Positions 16,089 through 24,579 of a stretch of DNA of 64,000 bases are shown in pieces. A model generated the notes under the pieces. The model had not been told where the DNA came from, did no database searches, and saw only the letters and a list, made by a program, of their open reading frames with translations. The position numbers and the translations under genes are program-made. The DNA is taken from assembly GCA_964529745.1 (NCBI GenBank), contig CAZGZR010000005.1, positions 1 through 64,000 on the forward strand. Direction: 5' to 3'. This DNA comes from RBG-16-57-9 sp964529745 (GTDB lineage Archaea > Thermoproteota > Bathyarchaeia > TCS64). The first letter of the stretch is position 1. Each line of letters opens with the position of its first letter.

Positions 16089-16811
16089 ATGATCCAGCTA
16101 GAGGGAAGAAACACGGTGCAGGAGGCGCTGAAGGCGGGGACCGTAACCCTCATCCGAGTGGAGAAGGACAAGCAGAGCGACCCCAAGATACAGGAAATCC
16201 TCGGCTCCGCCGCCCGAATGAAGGTGCCCGTAGAGTTCGTCACGAGGCAGAAGCTGGACAATGTGAGCGAGACAGGGCGCCACCAGGGGATCATGGCCGT
16301 GGCCGAGCCCAGTCCCGCATGGAGCCTGGAGAGGGTGCTCAAGGAGACCGGGAGGGAAGCCTGCATACTACTGTTGGACCGGGTGCAGGATCCCCACAAC
16401 CTGGGAGCCATACTCAGGACCTCGGACGCCGCCGGGGTGGACGGGGTGGTCGTACCCAAACGGGGAAGCGCCGACCTCGGGACCACCGTCCACAGAGTAT
16501 CCATGGGGGGCAGCCTCCACGTCCCGGTATGGAGACAGAGCCTCTACACAGCCATCAAGACCCTGAAAGACGACGGCTTCAAGGTAATCGGATTAGACGC
16601 CTCCGCGGATACACCCTACTGGGGGATCGACCTGACTGGAGCCGTAGCCTTCGTCTTGGGCGGCGAGGACAGGGGCATAAACCCCACCCTCCTCGACAAG
16701 TGCGACACCCTAGTCAAGATACCCATGATGGGCAAGATACCTTCGCTTAACGTGAGCGTCGCCACGGCCATAGTCATCTACGAGAGGCTGAGGCAACAAG
16801 AAAACGGGTGA
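16089..16811 (+). CDS. SpoU/TrmH-family 2'-O-ribose RNA methyltransferase (RlmB-like)
   Basis: 240 aa. An N-terminal substrate-binding domain (EGRNTVQEAL) is followed by a SPOUT knot with the three family motifs: DRVQDPHNLGAILRTSDAAG, VLGGEDRGI and IPMMGKIPSLNVSVATAIVIYE. These enzymes use S-adenosylmethionine to methylate a ribose 2'-hydroxyl in rRNA or tRNA. The layout is that of bacterial RlmB (23S rRNA G2251), so 23S rRNA is the likely target. TTTTTAAGG at 16055-16063 would give a leaderless start at ATG 16089. Confidence 0.87.
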   Translation: MIQLEGRNTVQEALKAGTVTLIRVEKDKQSDPKIQEILGSAARMKVPVEFVTRQKLDNVSETGRHQGIMAVAEPSPAWSLERVLKETGREACILLLDRVQDPHNLGAILRTSDAAGVDGVVVPKRGSADLGTTVHRVSMGGSLHVPVWRQSLYTAIKTLKDDGFKVIGLDASADTPYWGIDLTGAVAFVLGGEDRGINPTLLDKCDTLVKIPMMGKIPSLNVSVATAIVIYERLRQQENG

Positions 16812-16821
16812 GAAAAGCGGG

Positions 16822-17136
16822 TCAGCGTCTATTATAGGCGTTGCTTATGATAATGACGCCGATGGCTATGATGAACAGCGGCCAGAGCGTGTCCCACCCA
16901 ATCCACCCGAACGTGTCCTCCAGCAGCGTCGAGAGACCCATTAGGATCAGAAACGCGCCTATGAGCAGCGGCCACGTCATCCTGTTCCTGCCGCCGAAGC
17001 ATTCGTCGTCGTAGTCCCAGTCCCGCCTTCTGGTCCTGTACGCCGGGGGGCGGAGGCTGGCCCCGCAGTTCTTGCAGACCTCCGCGTCTTCATCGTTCTC
17101 GGTTCCGCACTTGGTGCAATATACCAAAACCTTCAC
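16822..17136 (-). CDS. Small zinc-ribbon membrane protein
   Basis: 104 aa from GTG 17136, which falls about 25 nt from a TCTATAAGA box (17159-17167), so the message is probably leaderless. A CTKCGTENDEDAEVCKNCG zinc ribbon heads the protein; a charged linker leads to two hydrophobic helices (WPLLIGAFLILMGLSTL and LWPLFIIAIGVIII) separated by a Trp-rich turn, as in LiaI/LiaF-type membrane regions. Probably an integral membrane protein with a cytoplasmic zinc ribbon; function unknown. Confidence 0.7.
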   Translation of the reverse strand: MKVLVYCTKCGTENDEDAEVCKNCGASLRPPAYRTRRRDWDYDDECFGGRNRMTWPLLIGAFLILMGLSTLLEDTFGWIGWDTLWPLFIIAIGVIIISNAYNRR

Positions 17137-17184
17137 CTAGGACGCTGATCGTCGTCGTCTTATAGAAACGTTACTCACGGAACG

Positions 17185-18414
17185 TCATCTGTACCCGTCT
17201 GGACAGGGCTCAGCGCACCGGCTGCACGCCCTTACATGCTCCTCTTGGGACACCCTGATGCGAGCCGCCACCCAGAACAGAACCGAAGCCATCAGATAAG
17301 CCTCAACGAGGAAGCTGACGCCCATCTCCATCAGGGAAGCAGTCAACATGAACGCGCCGAAGACCAACGAGACGTTCAGCACCAGGTGAAACAGCGGGCT
17401 GCCCATGTCGATGAAATGCTGGACGAGCCCCAGGGCGACGAGCAGCGCGCCGGCGTAGAAGACGGTCACGGGGTCGCCGACGCTGAACCCGCCGAAGAAG
17501 CAAAGGAATCCGCCCACGATGGCCGAGGCGGCTCCCAGGGCGAGCCCCGTACACCCGGCGCACAGCGCCCTACCGTTCACCCTTAAAACGTGCCCCCTGA
17601 ACTCCGGGCAGTCCGGGTGGTGGCCAACGAGCCTAGGTTTAAGATTAGCGTCGTGCCCCAAACCATTCAGCCTCCATGGAGCCGCTGCCGCCACGAGCCC
17701 CGCCGTGCAAACGAGGATGAAAAGGCTGCCTGTCACGAGATTCTGGTCTGCAAAGGTTATCATGGGCGTGCTCGGGCTGAACGCGAGTAGCCCGAGGAAT
17801 ACGAGTAGAACCAACCCAATGGAAACATACAGTATCTGAGTCCTCCGCCCAGCCAGGCCGTGCCTGACGAATCCGCGGTAAAGCTCTCCCGGGTCCGGGA
17901 CGAGGAAGGGCGTTCTCTCTTTGTACCTTCGGTACTCGTCGCCGAACCTCTCCTCCAAGTCCGGCTCCTCCCTCAGCTTGACTATCGCCACGTTCAGCAG
18001 CAGGACCAGGGGGGTGATGGACAGGGCCATCCCCGGCGACTGGAGCAGCACCCCCATCGCCAACGGGAGCGTAGAGTAGCCCAGCACCATAGGGTTCCTG
18101 GTATAGGCGTATACCCCGGACGTGACCAGCCTGCTGGTCTTGGCGTCCTCGACGGCCTCGCCCCATGGCAGGCCCCCTCCATGACGATAGAGGAGACGCG
18201 TAGACCTCAAACCGACGCCGAGGCCGAAGATGAAAACGGATACACCCATATAGAGATTCCAAGGAAAAGGGGGGTAGCTCTGTAGACTGAGGACGGCGTC
18301 CACCTGTCTACCGGCGACGTATGTGATGACGGGCATGGCGACGAATATCAACAGATACAGCGCCAGCTGTCCACCCTTCACGGATACCGTCCGGGTCTGT
18401 CCGTCGTAATCCAT
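17185..18414 (-). CDS. ICMT/PEMT-like membrane methyltransferase fused to a DUF2085-like domain
   Basis: 409 aa. Residues about 1-215 match membrane methyltransferases of the isoprenylcysteine/phospholipid type: several helices, then GVYAYTRNPMVLGYS and the C-terminal EERFGDEYRRYKERTPFLVP. Residues about 230-400 resemble DUF2085, with GHHPDCPEFRG, ALCAGCTGLALGA and five further helices, ending in a Cys-rich CSRCAEPCP. I know these as separate proteins, so the fusion is unusual. The gene starts 10 nt after the radical SAM gene, suggesting a joint role, perhaps lipid modification. Confidence 0.75.
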   Translation of the reverse strand: MDYDGQTRTVSVKGGQLALYLLIFVAMPVITYVAGRQVDAVLSLQSYPPFPWNLYMGVSVFIFGLGVGLRSTRLLYRHGGGLPWGEAVEDAKTSRLVTSGVYAYTRNPMVLGYSTLPLAMGVLLQSPGMALSITPLVLLLNVAIVKLREEPDLEERFGDEYRRYKERTPFLVPDPGELYRGFVRHGLAGRRTQILYVSIGLVLLVFLGLLAFSPSTPMITFADQNLVTGSLFILVCTAGLVAAAAPWRLNGLGHDANLKPRLVGHHPDCPEFRGHVLRVNGRALCAGCTGLALGAASAIVGGFLCFFGGFSVGDPVTVFYAGALLVALGLVQHFIDMGSPLFHLVLNVSLVFGAFMLTASLMEMGVSFLVEAYLMASVLFWVAARIRVSQEEHVRACSRCAEPCPDGYR

Positions 18415-18424
18415 AGTCGTCGCC

Positions 18425-19849
18425 TCAGAGTAGGCTCTTCAGCTGCATCAACAGCGCCTGCTTTGATAGGTAGGCGTAGGTGCGTCGGGTGAAGGAGTTT
18501 CTGCTGCCTATCCCCCGGAACCTGCGGTCCCAGCTGCCGAAGAAGTCCTCGTAGCACCGGTAGAGCTCCTCTTGAACCTCCTCACGCGTCAGGTGCATGG
18601 TGGGCATGACGGCGTGGACCATGTCGTAGTGGGCCCAGTTGTCGTCCATTATCCAGCCGCCCTGCCTCGCCTCATCGTATACCTCAGTGCCGGGGAACGG
18701 CGTCAACACGAAGAACGAGGCTATGTCGGGGTCGAGCCTGTCCGCGTACCGTCGCAATGCCTCGATGGACTCGTGGCTGTCCCTCCTCTCGCCGATGATG
18801 AATGTCCCCTGGATGAACATGTCGTTGTCCCGTAACAGCTTCACGGCCTCCGTTGCGCGTGTCTCGTCTATGCCTCTGCGCCTGAAGGAGCTGAGGGTCT
18901 CCCGGCTCGGGCTGTCGAAGCCCACGAGCGCCCAGACGGCCCCCGCGTCCCGCATGGACGCCACCGTCTCGGGGTTCTCCACCACATCGTCTGCCCTTAC
19001 CTGGCAGAACCACTCGATCTCGTCCCCCAGGCCCCGATCCACGAGGCCCCTGCATATCTCCCGGGTCTCCTCGCCCAAGCCGAGGTTGTCGTCGCTGAAC
19101 CAGAAGAAGCGGCTGCCGTACTCGCTGTAGAGGTGCTCGAACTCGTCCACCACCCTCCCGGGGGACTTGCGGCGGTGACAACTGCGCCAGAACCTCCACT
19201 GGCTGCAGTAGCTGCAGTCGTGGCGGCAGCCCCTGGAGCCCTCGACTATGGCGAAGGGCTTCCCCTGGTCGGCCATGAGGGAGAAGTAGTAGCCCGCCAT
19301 GTGCTCCTCAACCTTGTGGTAGGCGGGGTAGGGGAGGGTGTCGAGGTCGGAGATGAGGGGCCTATCCGGCTGGTGATGGATCTCCTCACCTTTTCTAAGG
19401 GAGACCCCCGGGACGGCGGCTGTCCGCCCGTCGTTGACGGCGCGTAGCAGCTCCGTGAAAGTCTCCTCCCCCTCCCCCCGCACGACGTAGTCTATGAACG
19501 GGTACGTCCTGAGGGTCTCGTCGGCTAGGGCCGTGAAGTGCTGGCCACCGAGCACCGTGACGGTCTCCGGGTTCAGCTTCTTAGCCGCCTCGGCGGCCCT
19601 TACGGCGTAGAACGCGTTGGCCGTGGCCATCCCCGAGGGGGCGACGACGTCAGGCTCAGCCTCTCCCATCCTCGCCTCAAGGCCGTCCCAGTCCAGCCCC
19701 TCGCTCTGGCTGTCCACGACCTCCACCTCCACCCAGGGGAGACGCTCCTCGACGTATGCGGCGAGGCAGAGTAGGCCGAAGGGCGGCGGTATGTACTGCC
19801 CCATGATGAACCAGAAGTCCTTGGGAGGCTCGACGAGAAGCACCTTCAC
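18425..19849 (-). CDS. B12-binding-domain radical SAM protein
   Basis: 474 aa from GTG 19849. Residues about 1-165 form a cobalamin-binding-like Rossmann domain (VLLVEPPKDF, the LGGQHFTAL strand, VVRGEGEETF). The radical SAM barrel follows, with the cluster motif CRHDCSYC (CxxxCxxC) after FAIVEGSRG, and FFWFSDDNLGL. The C-terminal part (FFVLTPFPGTEVY, WAHYDMVH) is typical of the BchE/HpnJ-like class. Such enzymes perform radical methylations or ring chemistry, often on lipids or pigments. The membrane methyltransferase gene follows after 10 nt, so a two-step membrane-lipid modification is an attractive inference. Confidence 0.85.
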   Translation of the reverse strand: MKVLLVEPPKDFWFIMGQYIPPPFGLLCLAAYVEERLPWVEVEVVDSQSEGLDWDGLEARMGEAEPDVVAPSGMATANAFYAVRAAEAAKKLNPETVTVLGGQHFTALADETLRTYPFIDYVVRGEGEETFTELLRAVNDGRTAAVPGVSLRKGEEIHHQPDRPLISDLDTLPYPAYHKVEEHMAGYYFSLMADQGKPFAIVEGSRGCRHDCSYCSQWRFWRSCHRRKSPGRVVDEFEHLYSEYGSRFFWFSDDNLGLGEETREICRGLVDRGLGDEIEWFCQVRADDVVENPETVASMRDAGAVWALVGFDSPSRETLSSFRRRGIDETRATEAVKLLRDNDMFIQGTFIIGERRDSHESIEALRRYADRLDPDIASFFVLTPFPGTEVYDEARQGGWIMDDNWAHYDMVHAVMPTMHLTREEVQEELYRCYEDFFGSWDRRFRGIGSRNSFTRRTYAYLSKQALLMQLKSLL

Positions 19850-20006
19850 GGCGGATCACGATTGCGTGGATGGGTCAAAGCTAGTGGTTAAACATATTTA
19901 CTGGACCTTAAAAACAGTGGACACCGTAGACGGCAAACACAGGATTCTAAACACTTGAACCCAGACACGGGAAATCTTCATTAAGAGATGAAACGGAGAC
20001 GATACC

Positions 20007-20495
20007 ATGCCGGAAAACGAGAAAATGCCGGGCTGGGTCTACGAGGACAGGAGGCCCGCCACGGATCGGGAGTACTTCATGAACATGACCAGGTGTATCT
20101 TCCAGGCCGGGCTCAACTGGCAGATGATCGCCGACAAGTGGCCCAACTTCAGGGAGGCGTTCGACGGGTTCGACATCGACAAGGTGGCCGCCTACGGGCC
20201 CGACGACGTGGCCAGGCTGCGCGGAGACAAGGGCATCATAAGGAACAGGCAGAAGATAGAGGCAACCATACTCAACGCCGAGGAGTTCAAGCGCATCGCG
20301 GCGGAGCACGGCAACTTCCAGAAGTGGCTGGACGGAATGGACAAGGGCAGCAACTACGACTACGTGGTGAAGAGGCTCAAGAGCAGGTTCAGACGGGTGG
20401 GCACCGGCACCGCCCACATCTTCCTGTGGAGCGTTGGCGAGCCCATACGGTACGACCCGAGCGTCCACGGCAGACGGCCCACGAAGATCGCTTAA
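20007..20495 (+). CDS. DNA-3-methyladenine glycosylase I-like protein
   Basis: 162 aa. The sequence fits the Tag family: PGWVYEDRRPATDREYFMNM, the core FQAGLNWQMIADKWPNFREAF, the helix GIIRNRQKIEATILNA and the C-terminal RFRRVGTGTAHIFLWS. It would remove alkylated adenine from DNA as the first step of base excision repair. It lacks the usual Cys/His zinc-binding ends of bacterial Tag (none near the termini), as many archaeal relatives do. Stands alone between two divergently or convergently placed genes. Confidence 0.75.
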   Translation: MPENEKMPGWVYEDRRPATDREYFMNMTRCIFQAGLNWQMIADKWPNFREAFDGFDIDKVAAYGPDDVARLRGDKGIIRNRQKIEATILNAEEFKRIAAEHGNFQKWLDGMDKGSNYDYVVKRLKSRFRRVGTGTAHIFLWSVGEPIRYDPSVHGRRPTKIA

Positions 20496-20760
20496 CCCCC
20501 ATATTTTTCCCAAAGCTAATGGACGTGACGCCGCTGGTTCAAACGGATCAGGGACCGGTATCACGCCTATAGTCTATGCCTAGATAGGGCGCATCCGCAA
20601 ACCCCATTTAAGCGCCAGCGCATGGGTCACTGCCCGGGGACGGTTATATCTTTTAGAAGGGGAAGGAGAAAAACCGCCCCCGTGCGCCTCCCAATAAAAA
20701 TCAGTAATGTGGAGAACCCAACCTTCTCTGATACAGCTTCTTCCGTGAGTGAAAAAGGGG

Positions 20761-21912
20761 TTATTGCGGCTTGGTGAAGATGCGCCGAGCTTCACCCATG
20801 AACTTCCTGATGGGAAGCTCCTGCGGGCACTGTTCCTCACAGACGCCGCAGGAGACGCACTGGTCGGCATGGGCCTCGGGGCCTATCTTCTCCCAGTACC
20901 TCTCCTCGACCTCGTCGCTCTGGCCGCTCATGTAGTACTCGTTGTACATGCCCAGTATCCCCGGGATATCGACGCCCTGGGGGCAAGGCATACAGTACCT
21001 GCACGCGGTGCACCCGACGAACCCCAGCTTGTTATAGGCTTCCTTAGCCTTCTCTACTATCTTCAGCTCGTCGGCCGTGAGTGAACCTGCGCCGCTTCGT
21101 CCCGCGTACTCCACGTTCTCCTCGACGTGCCTCATCTCGCTCATGCCGCTGAGGACGACGCTCACCTCGGGGTGGTTCCAAACCCACTGGAGGGCCCACT
21201 CCGCGGGAGTCCTCTTGGTCTCGGCCTTCGCCCACACCGCCTGGACGTCCCTGGGCGGCGTCACGGCGAGCTTCCCGCCCTTGATGGGCTCCATGACTAC
21301 GACGGCGAGCCCCTTCTCGGCGGCGTACCGTAGCCCCTCGAGGCCCGCCTGGTACTCGGTGTCCATGTAGTTGAACTGTATCTGGCAGAAGGTCCAGTCG
21401 TGGCTGTCCACGATCTCCTTGAAGAGCCCCACGTCGTCGTGGAAGCTGAAGCCCAGGTGCCCTATCTTGCCTTCCTGTATCTTCTCGTCGGCCCAGCCGA
21501 ACACGTCGAGGTCCCTCACTGTGGGCCATCTCTCGCGCCTCAACCCGTGGAGCAGGTAGAAGTCTATCCTGTCGGTCTGGAGCTTTATGAGCTGCTCGTC
21601 GAGGTACCTGTCGAAGTCGCCGCGCTCTTCTATGAGCCAAGTAGGCATCTTCGTGGCGAGCCTGACCTTCTCGTGGTACCCGTCCTTGAGGGCCTTACCG
21701 ACTAGCCTCTCGGACTCGCCCTGATGGTAGGGGTAAGCCGTGTCCACGTAGTTGACGCCGTGGTCTATGGCGTACCTGATCATCTCTACGGCCCTGGGCT
21801 CATCGATCTTGCTGGTATCGCCCCCTATCACTGGGAGCCTCATGGCTCCGAACCCCAGCGCCGAGACCTTCCAGTCTAGTCCTCCGAATCTACGGTACTT
21901 CACACCCAGCAC
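20761..21912 (-). CDS. Aldo/keto reductase with C-terminal dicluster ferredoxin domain
   Basis: 383 aa; GTG 21912 or GTG 21903 could start it. An aldo/keto reductase barrel with the catalytic set Asp and Tyr (NYVDTAYPYHQGE), Lys (ATKMP) and His (LLHGL) is followed by two [4Fe-4S] motifs: CTACRYCMPCPQG and CVSCGVCEEQCP. Family members of this type couple a carbonyl/alcohol reaction to ferredoxin-like electron transfer, but substrates are mostly unknown. A second protein of the same architecture lies at 25.0-26.0 kb. Confidence 0.88.
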   Translation of the reverse strand: MLGVKYRRFGGLDWKVSALGFGAMRLPVIGGDTSKIDEPRAVEMIRYAIDHGVNYVDTAYPYHQGESERLVGKALKDGYHEKVRLATKMPTWLIEERGDFDRYLDEQLIKLQTDRIDFYLLHGLRRERWPTVRDLDVFGWADEKIQEGKIGHLGFSFHDDVGLFKEIVDSHDWTFCQIQFNYMDTEYQAGLEGLRYAAEKGLAVVVMEPIKGGKLAVTPPRDVQAVWAKAETKRTPAEWALQWVWNHPEVSVVLSGMSEMRHVEENVEYAGRSGAGSLTADELKIVEKAKEAYNKLGFVGCTACRYCMPCPQGVDIPGILGMYNEYYMSGQSDEVEERYWEKIGPEAHADQCVSCGVCEEQCPQELPIRKFMGEARRIFTKPQ

Positions 21913-21954
21913 CTAAAACAGATGAGATGTGAACGGAGGCATCACATATAGAAG

Positions 21955-22389
21955 TTACTCAAGGCCCATCACGGCCCTCGGGTGGACCCTCTGCACCAGA
22001 CCCGTCCCGTCGTAGTCCCTGTCCTCGCTGACGATGAGCCCGATGCCGTTCTCGAGCATGGTTGCCACGTTTATGGCGTCTTTCGGTCTGAGGGGTTTTA
22101 TCTCCATTATTTCCATGGCCTGCATCAGGGTCGAGTACTCCATGGTGTACCTCGACAACCCTGGCAGCAGCATTAGGTTGCGGACAACTCTCAAAGCGTC
22201 TACGCGCGGGATAAGCCTCGACAGGATGAAAAGTGTCTCCTCCAGCGTCTCGAGGCTGGTTGCCGCCTCTAGCTGCCGTTTAGCCACCATATCCAATAGT
22301 TCTCGGCAGTGCCTGTGGCTCTCCGCGTCCTTATCGACGGCGCTGATGAAGGTCGTGGAGTCTATGAAGTAGACGGGTTTCTCAGTCAC
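21955..22389 (-). CDS. vapC: VapC-type PIN-domain toxin
   Basis: 144 aa. A PIN nuclease domain: the first Asp in YFIDSTTFIS, a glutamate in the helix LETLEETLFIL, Asp in RPKDAINVATM, and Asp/Asp in VSEDRDYDG. VapC toxins cleave tRNA or rRNA when freed from their antitoxin. The start overlaps the antitoxin gene by 8 nt, the usual coupled arrangement. Confidence 0.85.
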   Translation of the reverse strand: MTEKPVYFIDSTTFISAVDKDAESHRHCRELLDMVAKRQLEAATSLETLEETLFILSRLIPRVDALRVVRNLMLLPGLSRYTMEYSTLMQAMEIMEIKPLRPKDAINVATMLENGIGLIVSEDRDYDGTGLVQRVHPRAVMGLE

Positions 22390-22663
22390 TCTGGGCCCTG
22401 CCTCTGATGAATTCTTTCAGGCGCTCCTCGTCTGAGAGACGCTTCAGCTCTTGGGCTGACAGCCCGATGGAGATGCGCTCCGCGAGCCTATTCAGGTCCT
22501 CTAGGGGGTCCTCTGGGGTCTCCCTGATTCTGAGGGTGATCTCGTCTCCTTTGACTATCATAGTCACTTCGTCTCCTGCCTTTACGTCGTACTCCTCCCT
22601 GATCTCTTTGGGCAGTACGATGCGGCCCTGTTTTCCGATCCTCAAGCGGTACATCTGTGCCAC
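22382..22663 (-). CDS. vapB: AbrB/SpoVT-type antitoxin (VapB)
   Basis: 93 aa from GTG 22663 (ATG 22654 also possible). The N-terminal swapped-hairpin AbrB domain reads RLRIGKQGRIVLPKEIREEY then AGDEVTMIVKGDEI; the C-terminal acidic helix would wrap the PIN toxin encoded directly after it. Binding to the inverted repeat upstream would give autoregulation. Confidence 0.85.
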   Translation of the reverse strand: MAQMYRLRIGKQGRIVLPKEIREEYDVKAGDEVTMIVKGDEITLRIRETPEDPLEDLNRLAERISIGLSAQELKRLSDEERLKEFIRGRAQSD

Positions 22664-22694
22664 GGATATTCACCAGTGTCATTTATGTGGTTTG

Positions 22695-22718
22695 TGGCAC
22701 GTTATATAAAGAGTGCCA
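22695..22718. promoter_or_regulatory. Inverted repeat flanking the vapBC TATA box
   Basis: TGGCAC and GTGCCA form a perfect 6-bp inverted repeat on either side of TATATAA (22703-22709), the TATA element of the antitoxin gene on the minus strand. A further TGGCAC half-site (minus strand) covers the GTG start codon itself. This is the layout of an autoregulatory operator that blocks TBP access. Confidence 0.55.
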
Positions 22719-22788
22719 TATTCTAGTCGAGCGCCGCGGGTTGATGGACTGACTTTTATCCTCGGCCGGCCTCTAATGTTTGATAATC

Positions 22789-23859
22789 ATGGAGTCTGAG
22801 AGATTCGAGAGGGTCATGGCGGTGATGCGCAGGGAGGTGCCCGACAGGGTGCCCTGGAGCATCTGGGGCCACTTCCCAGCCGTGAACTGGCTCGACTACT
22901 ACAGCTGGGAGCTTGCCACCCGCAGCGGCGAGGAGTCGGCCAAGGCACACATGGCGCTGCTCCGTGAGCTCGACTACAAGATGGACATGCTCAAGGTGAC
23001 ACCCTACTACAGGTTCATGGTCATGAAGTGGGGCAGCAGCTTCGACTTCAGGGACAACGAGGAGGAGGCGCACACACTCAGCACCACGGTCAAGGAACCC
23101 GGCGACTGGGAGAAGCTCTGGGTCCTCGACCCCATGAAGGAGCTCCGGGAGTACGTGCGGTGCAACGAGGTGCTGGCGCGGGACCTGCGCAGGATGCCCT
23201 TCATCTACACCGTCCCGAGCCCCATAATACAGGCCATGAACGGCGTCGGCACCCCCGAGCGGGTGATGGAGGACATGAGGAGCAGCCCCGACACTCTGAG
23301 GGAGGGCATGGAGACCATCACTGAGACCACCATCGAGTTCGCCAAGGCGTGTGTCAACGCCGGGGCCACCGGCATATTCTACGGGATCGGCGGAGGCGGC
23401 AGAGTTTGGCGGGAGCTCTCCAAGGATCAGCTTGAGGAGTACGCTTTTGGCTATGATAAACGGGTTCTTGAGGCCGTGGACTGCCCCATCAGGTTCATGC
23501 ACATCTGCAGCACGCCCCAGGGCAACCCCCAGGACAAGAACCTCATGGAGGGCGGCTGGTTCAAGAAGTACCCCGTGGACTGCATCAACTGGGACGCCCA
23601 CGAGTACACGTGGCTGGACAAGGCCAAGAAGGTGTACGGGGACAGTTTCGCCGTCTGCGGCGGCTTGAATCGGGTGACGACTCTAAGGACGGGGACGCCT
23701 AAGCAGGTTGAGTCCGAGGTCCGGAAGGCCATAGAGGACGCGGGTGAGGGAGGCGGCTTCATGCTGGGCCCCGGCTGCACAGTCTACCAGGACATGCCCC
23801 GGGAGAACTACAACGCCGTGGGCAGGGCCGCCGTCAAGTACGGCTACTACAAGAAGTAG
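22789..23859 (+). CDS. Uroporphyrinogen decarboxylase-family (MtaA/CmuA-like) methyltransferase
   Basis: About 356 aa from ATG 22789 (a TTG lies three codons earlier). A UroD barrel: RVMAVMRREVPDRVPWSIWG at the start, NAGATGIFYGIGGG in the middle, FMHICSTPQG, NWDAHEY, CGGLNR and MLGPGCTVY at the end. The HxC arrangement in FMHIC and the late Cys in GPGC fit zinc-dependent methyltransferases that act with corrinoid proteins, not haem synthesis. No corrinoid protein gene is adjacent; RACo and MtrH genes lie 26 kb away. TTTTATCC at 22753-22760 is the probable TATA box. Confidence 0.75.
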   Translation: MESERFERVMAVMRREVPDRVPWSIWGHFPAVNWLDYYSWELATRSGEESAKAHMALLRELDYKMDMLKVTPYYRFMVMKWGSSFDFRDNEEEAHTLSTTVKEPGDWEKLWVLDPMKELREYVRCNEVLARDLRRMPFIYTVPSPIIQAMNGVGTPERVMEDMRSSPDTLREGMETITETTIEFAKACVNAGATGIFYGIGGGGRVWRELSKDQLEEYAFGYDKRVLEAVDCPIRFMHICSTPQGNPQDKNLMEGGWFKKYPVDCINWDAHEYTWLDKAKKVYGDSFAVCGGLNRVTTLRTGTPKQVESEVRKAIEDAGEGGGFMLGPGCTVYQDMPRENYNAVGRAAVKYGYYKK

Positions 23860-24207
23860 ACCGAGCTCATCATTTATCTTATTTTTTACCGGTACTTAAC
23901 ATCTAGATGTTAGGCTTCGTCCGAACCCTTGAGCATGGTTTCTACCTGAATGGGGTCTAGTTATTTAAGTGGAGAAGCCCTGCCTCGTGGTTAGAAAAGC
24001 CGTTTTTTCTTGCATTAATGGCATCACCGCCTTGTTGGTTTCTCTGTTTGATGCAATGAAGGTTGTTGATTGTCCGCTGATTTCGTTATTCAGGACAATT
24101 CCAATTGGGTGCGAAACGACTTGAAATCTTGGATAATTCAATAAAAAAGATATGATTTTATAATGATGTGTCCTATGTCTGTGTGAAAAACCCTTATTGG
24201 TGAAAAG
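23860..24207. other. Intergenic stretch with 16-bp palindrome and T-runs
   Basis: No gene seen. TTATTTTTTACC at 23879-23890 could end the upstream transcript. TAACATCTAGATGTTA at 23897-23912 is a perfect 16-bp palindrome. The rest is of mixed composition, with a GATTTTATAATG box near 24152 and a GGTGAAA ribosome site just before ATG 24208, serving the zinc-finger gene. Confidence 0.5.
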
Positions 24208-24579
24208 ATGGCGCAGGGAGACTCGAAACTCAAGGGCGTAGTCAGCCAGGTGGGGCTGGAGCGGGACGAGGATGAGTTCCGCAGCTTCAACCTCACGCTG
24301 GGGATTAAGGTGAAGACGGGCAAGAAGCTTAACCTGAGGGAGGGAGAGCGCCTCATAAAGCAGATGAGGAAGGATTTCCTGGGCAAGAACATCGAGTTCG
24401 AGGCCACCGCCATCCCGTGCCCTGTCTGCGGCAAGACGTTTAACACGGAGGCGGGCATGAAGCAGCACCACAGGTTGATGCACAAGAACGGCGTAGACGA
24501 AACCAAGGCGAAGAAGAAGGCTTCCTCCAAGAAGCGAAAGAAGAAGACTAGTAAGAAGTCGTCTAAAAAGAAGTCCTAA
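24208..24579 (+). CDS. C2H2 zinc-finger protein with histone-H1-like basic tail
   Basis: 123 aa. Residues 1-70 are a compact alpha/beta stretch (FRSFNLTLGIKVKTGKKLNL) of no family I recognise. Residues about 71-92 form a classic C2H2 finger: CPVCGKTFNTEAGMKQHHRLMH (C-x2-C-x12-H-x4-H with an extra His). The last 25 residues are almost all Lys, Ser, Ala and Arg, like a histone H1 or nucleolar tail. DNA or RNA binding is likely; role unknown. The end overlaps the convergent winged-helix gene by 4 nt. Confidence 0.8.
   Translation: MAQGDSKLKGVVSQVGLERDEDEFRSFNLTLGIKVKTGKKLNLREGERLIKQMRKDFLGKNIEFEATAIPCPVCGKTFNTEAGMKQHHRLMHKNGVDETKAKKKASSKKRKKKTSKKSSKKKS

Noticed and set aside
22789..23859. Haem-pathway uroporphyrinogen decarboxylase
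   Set aside because: HxC and late Cys positions fit the corrinoid methyltransferase branch, and no haem gene is near.
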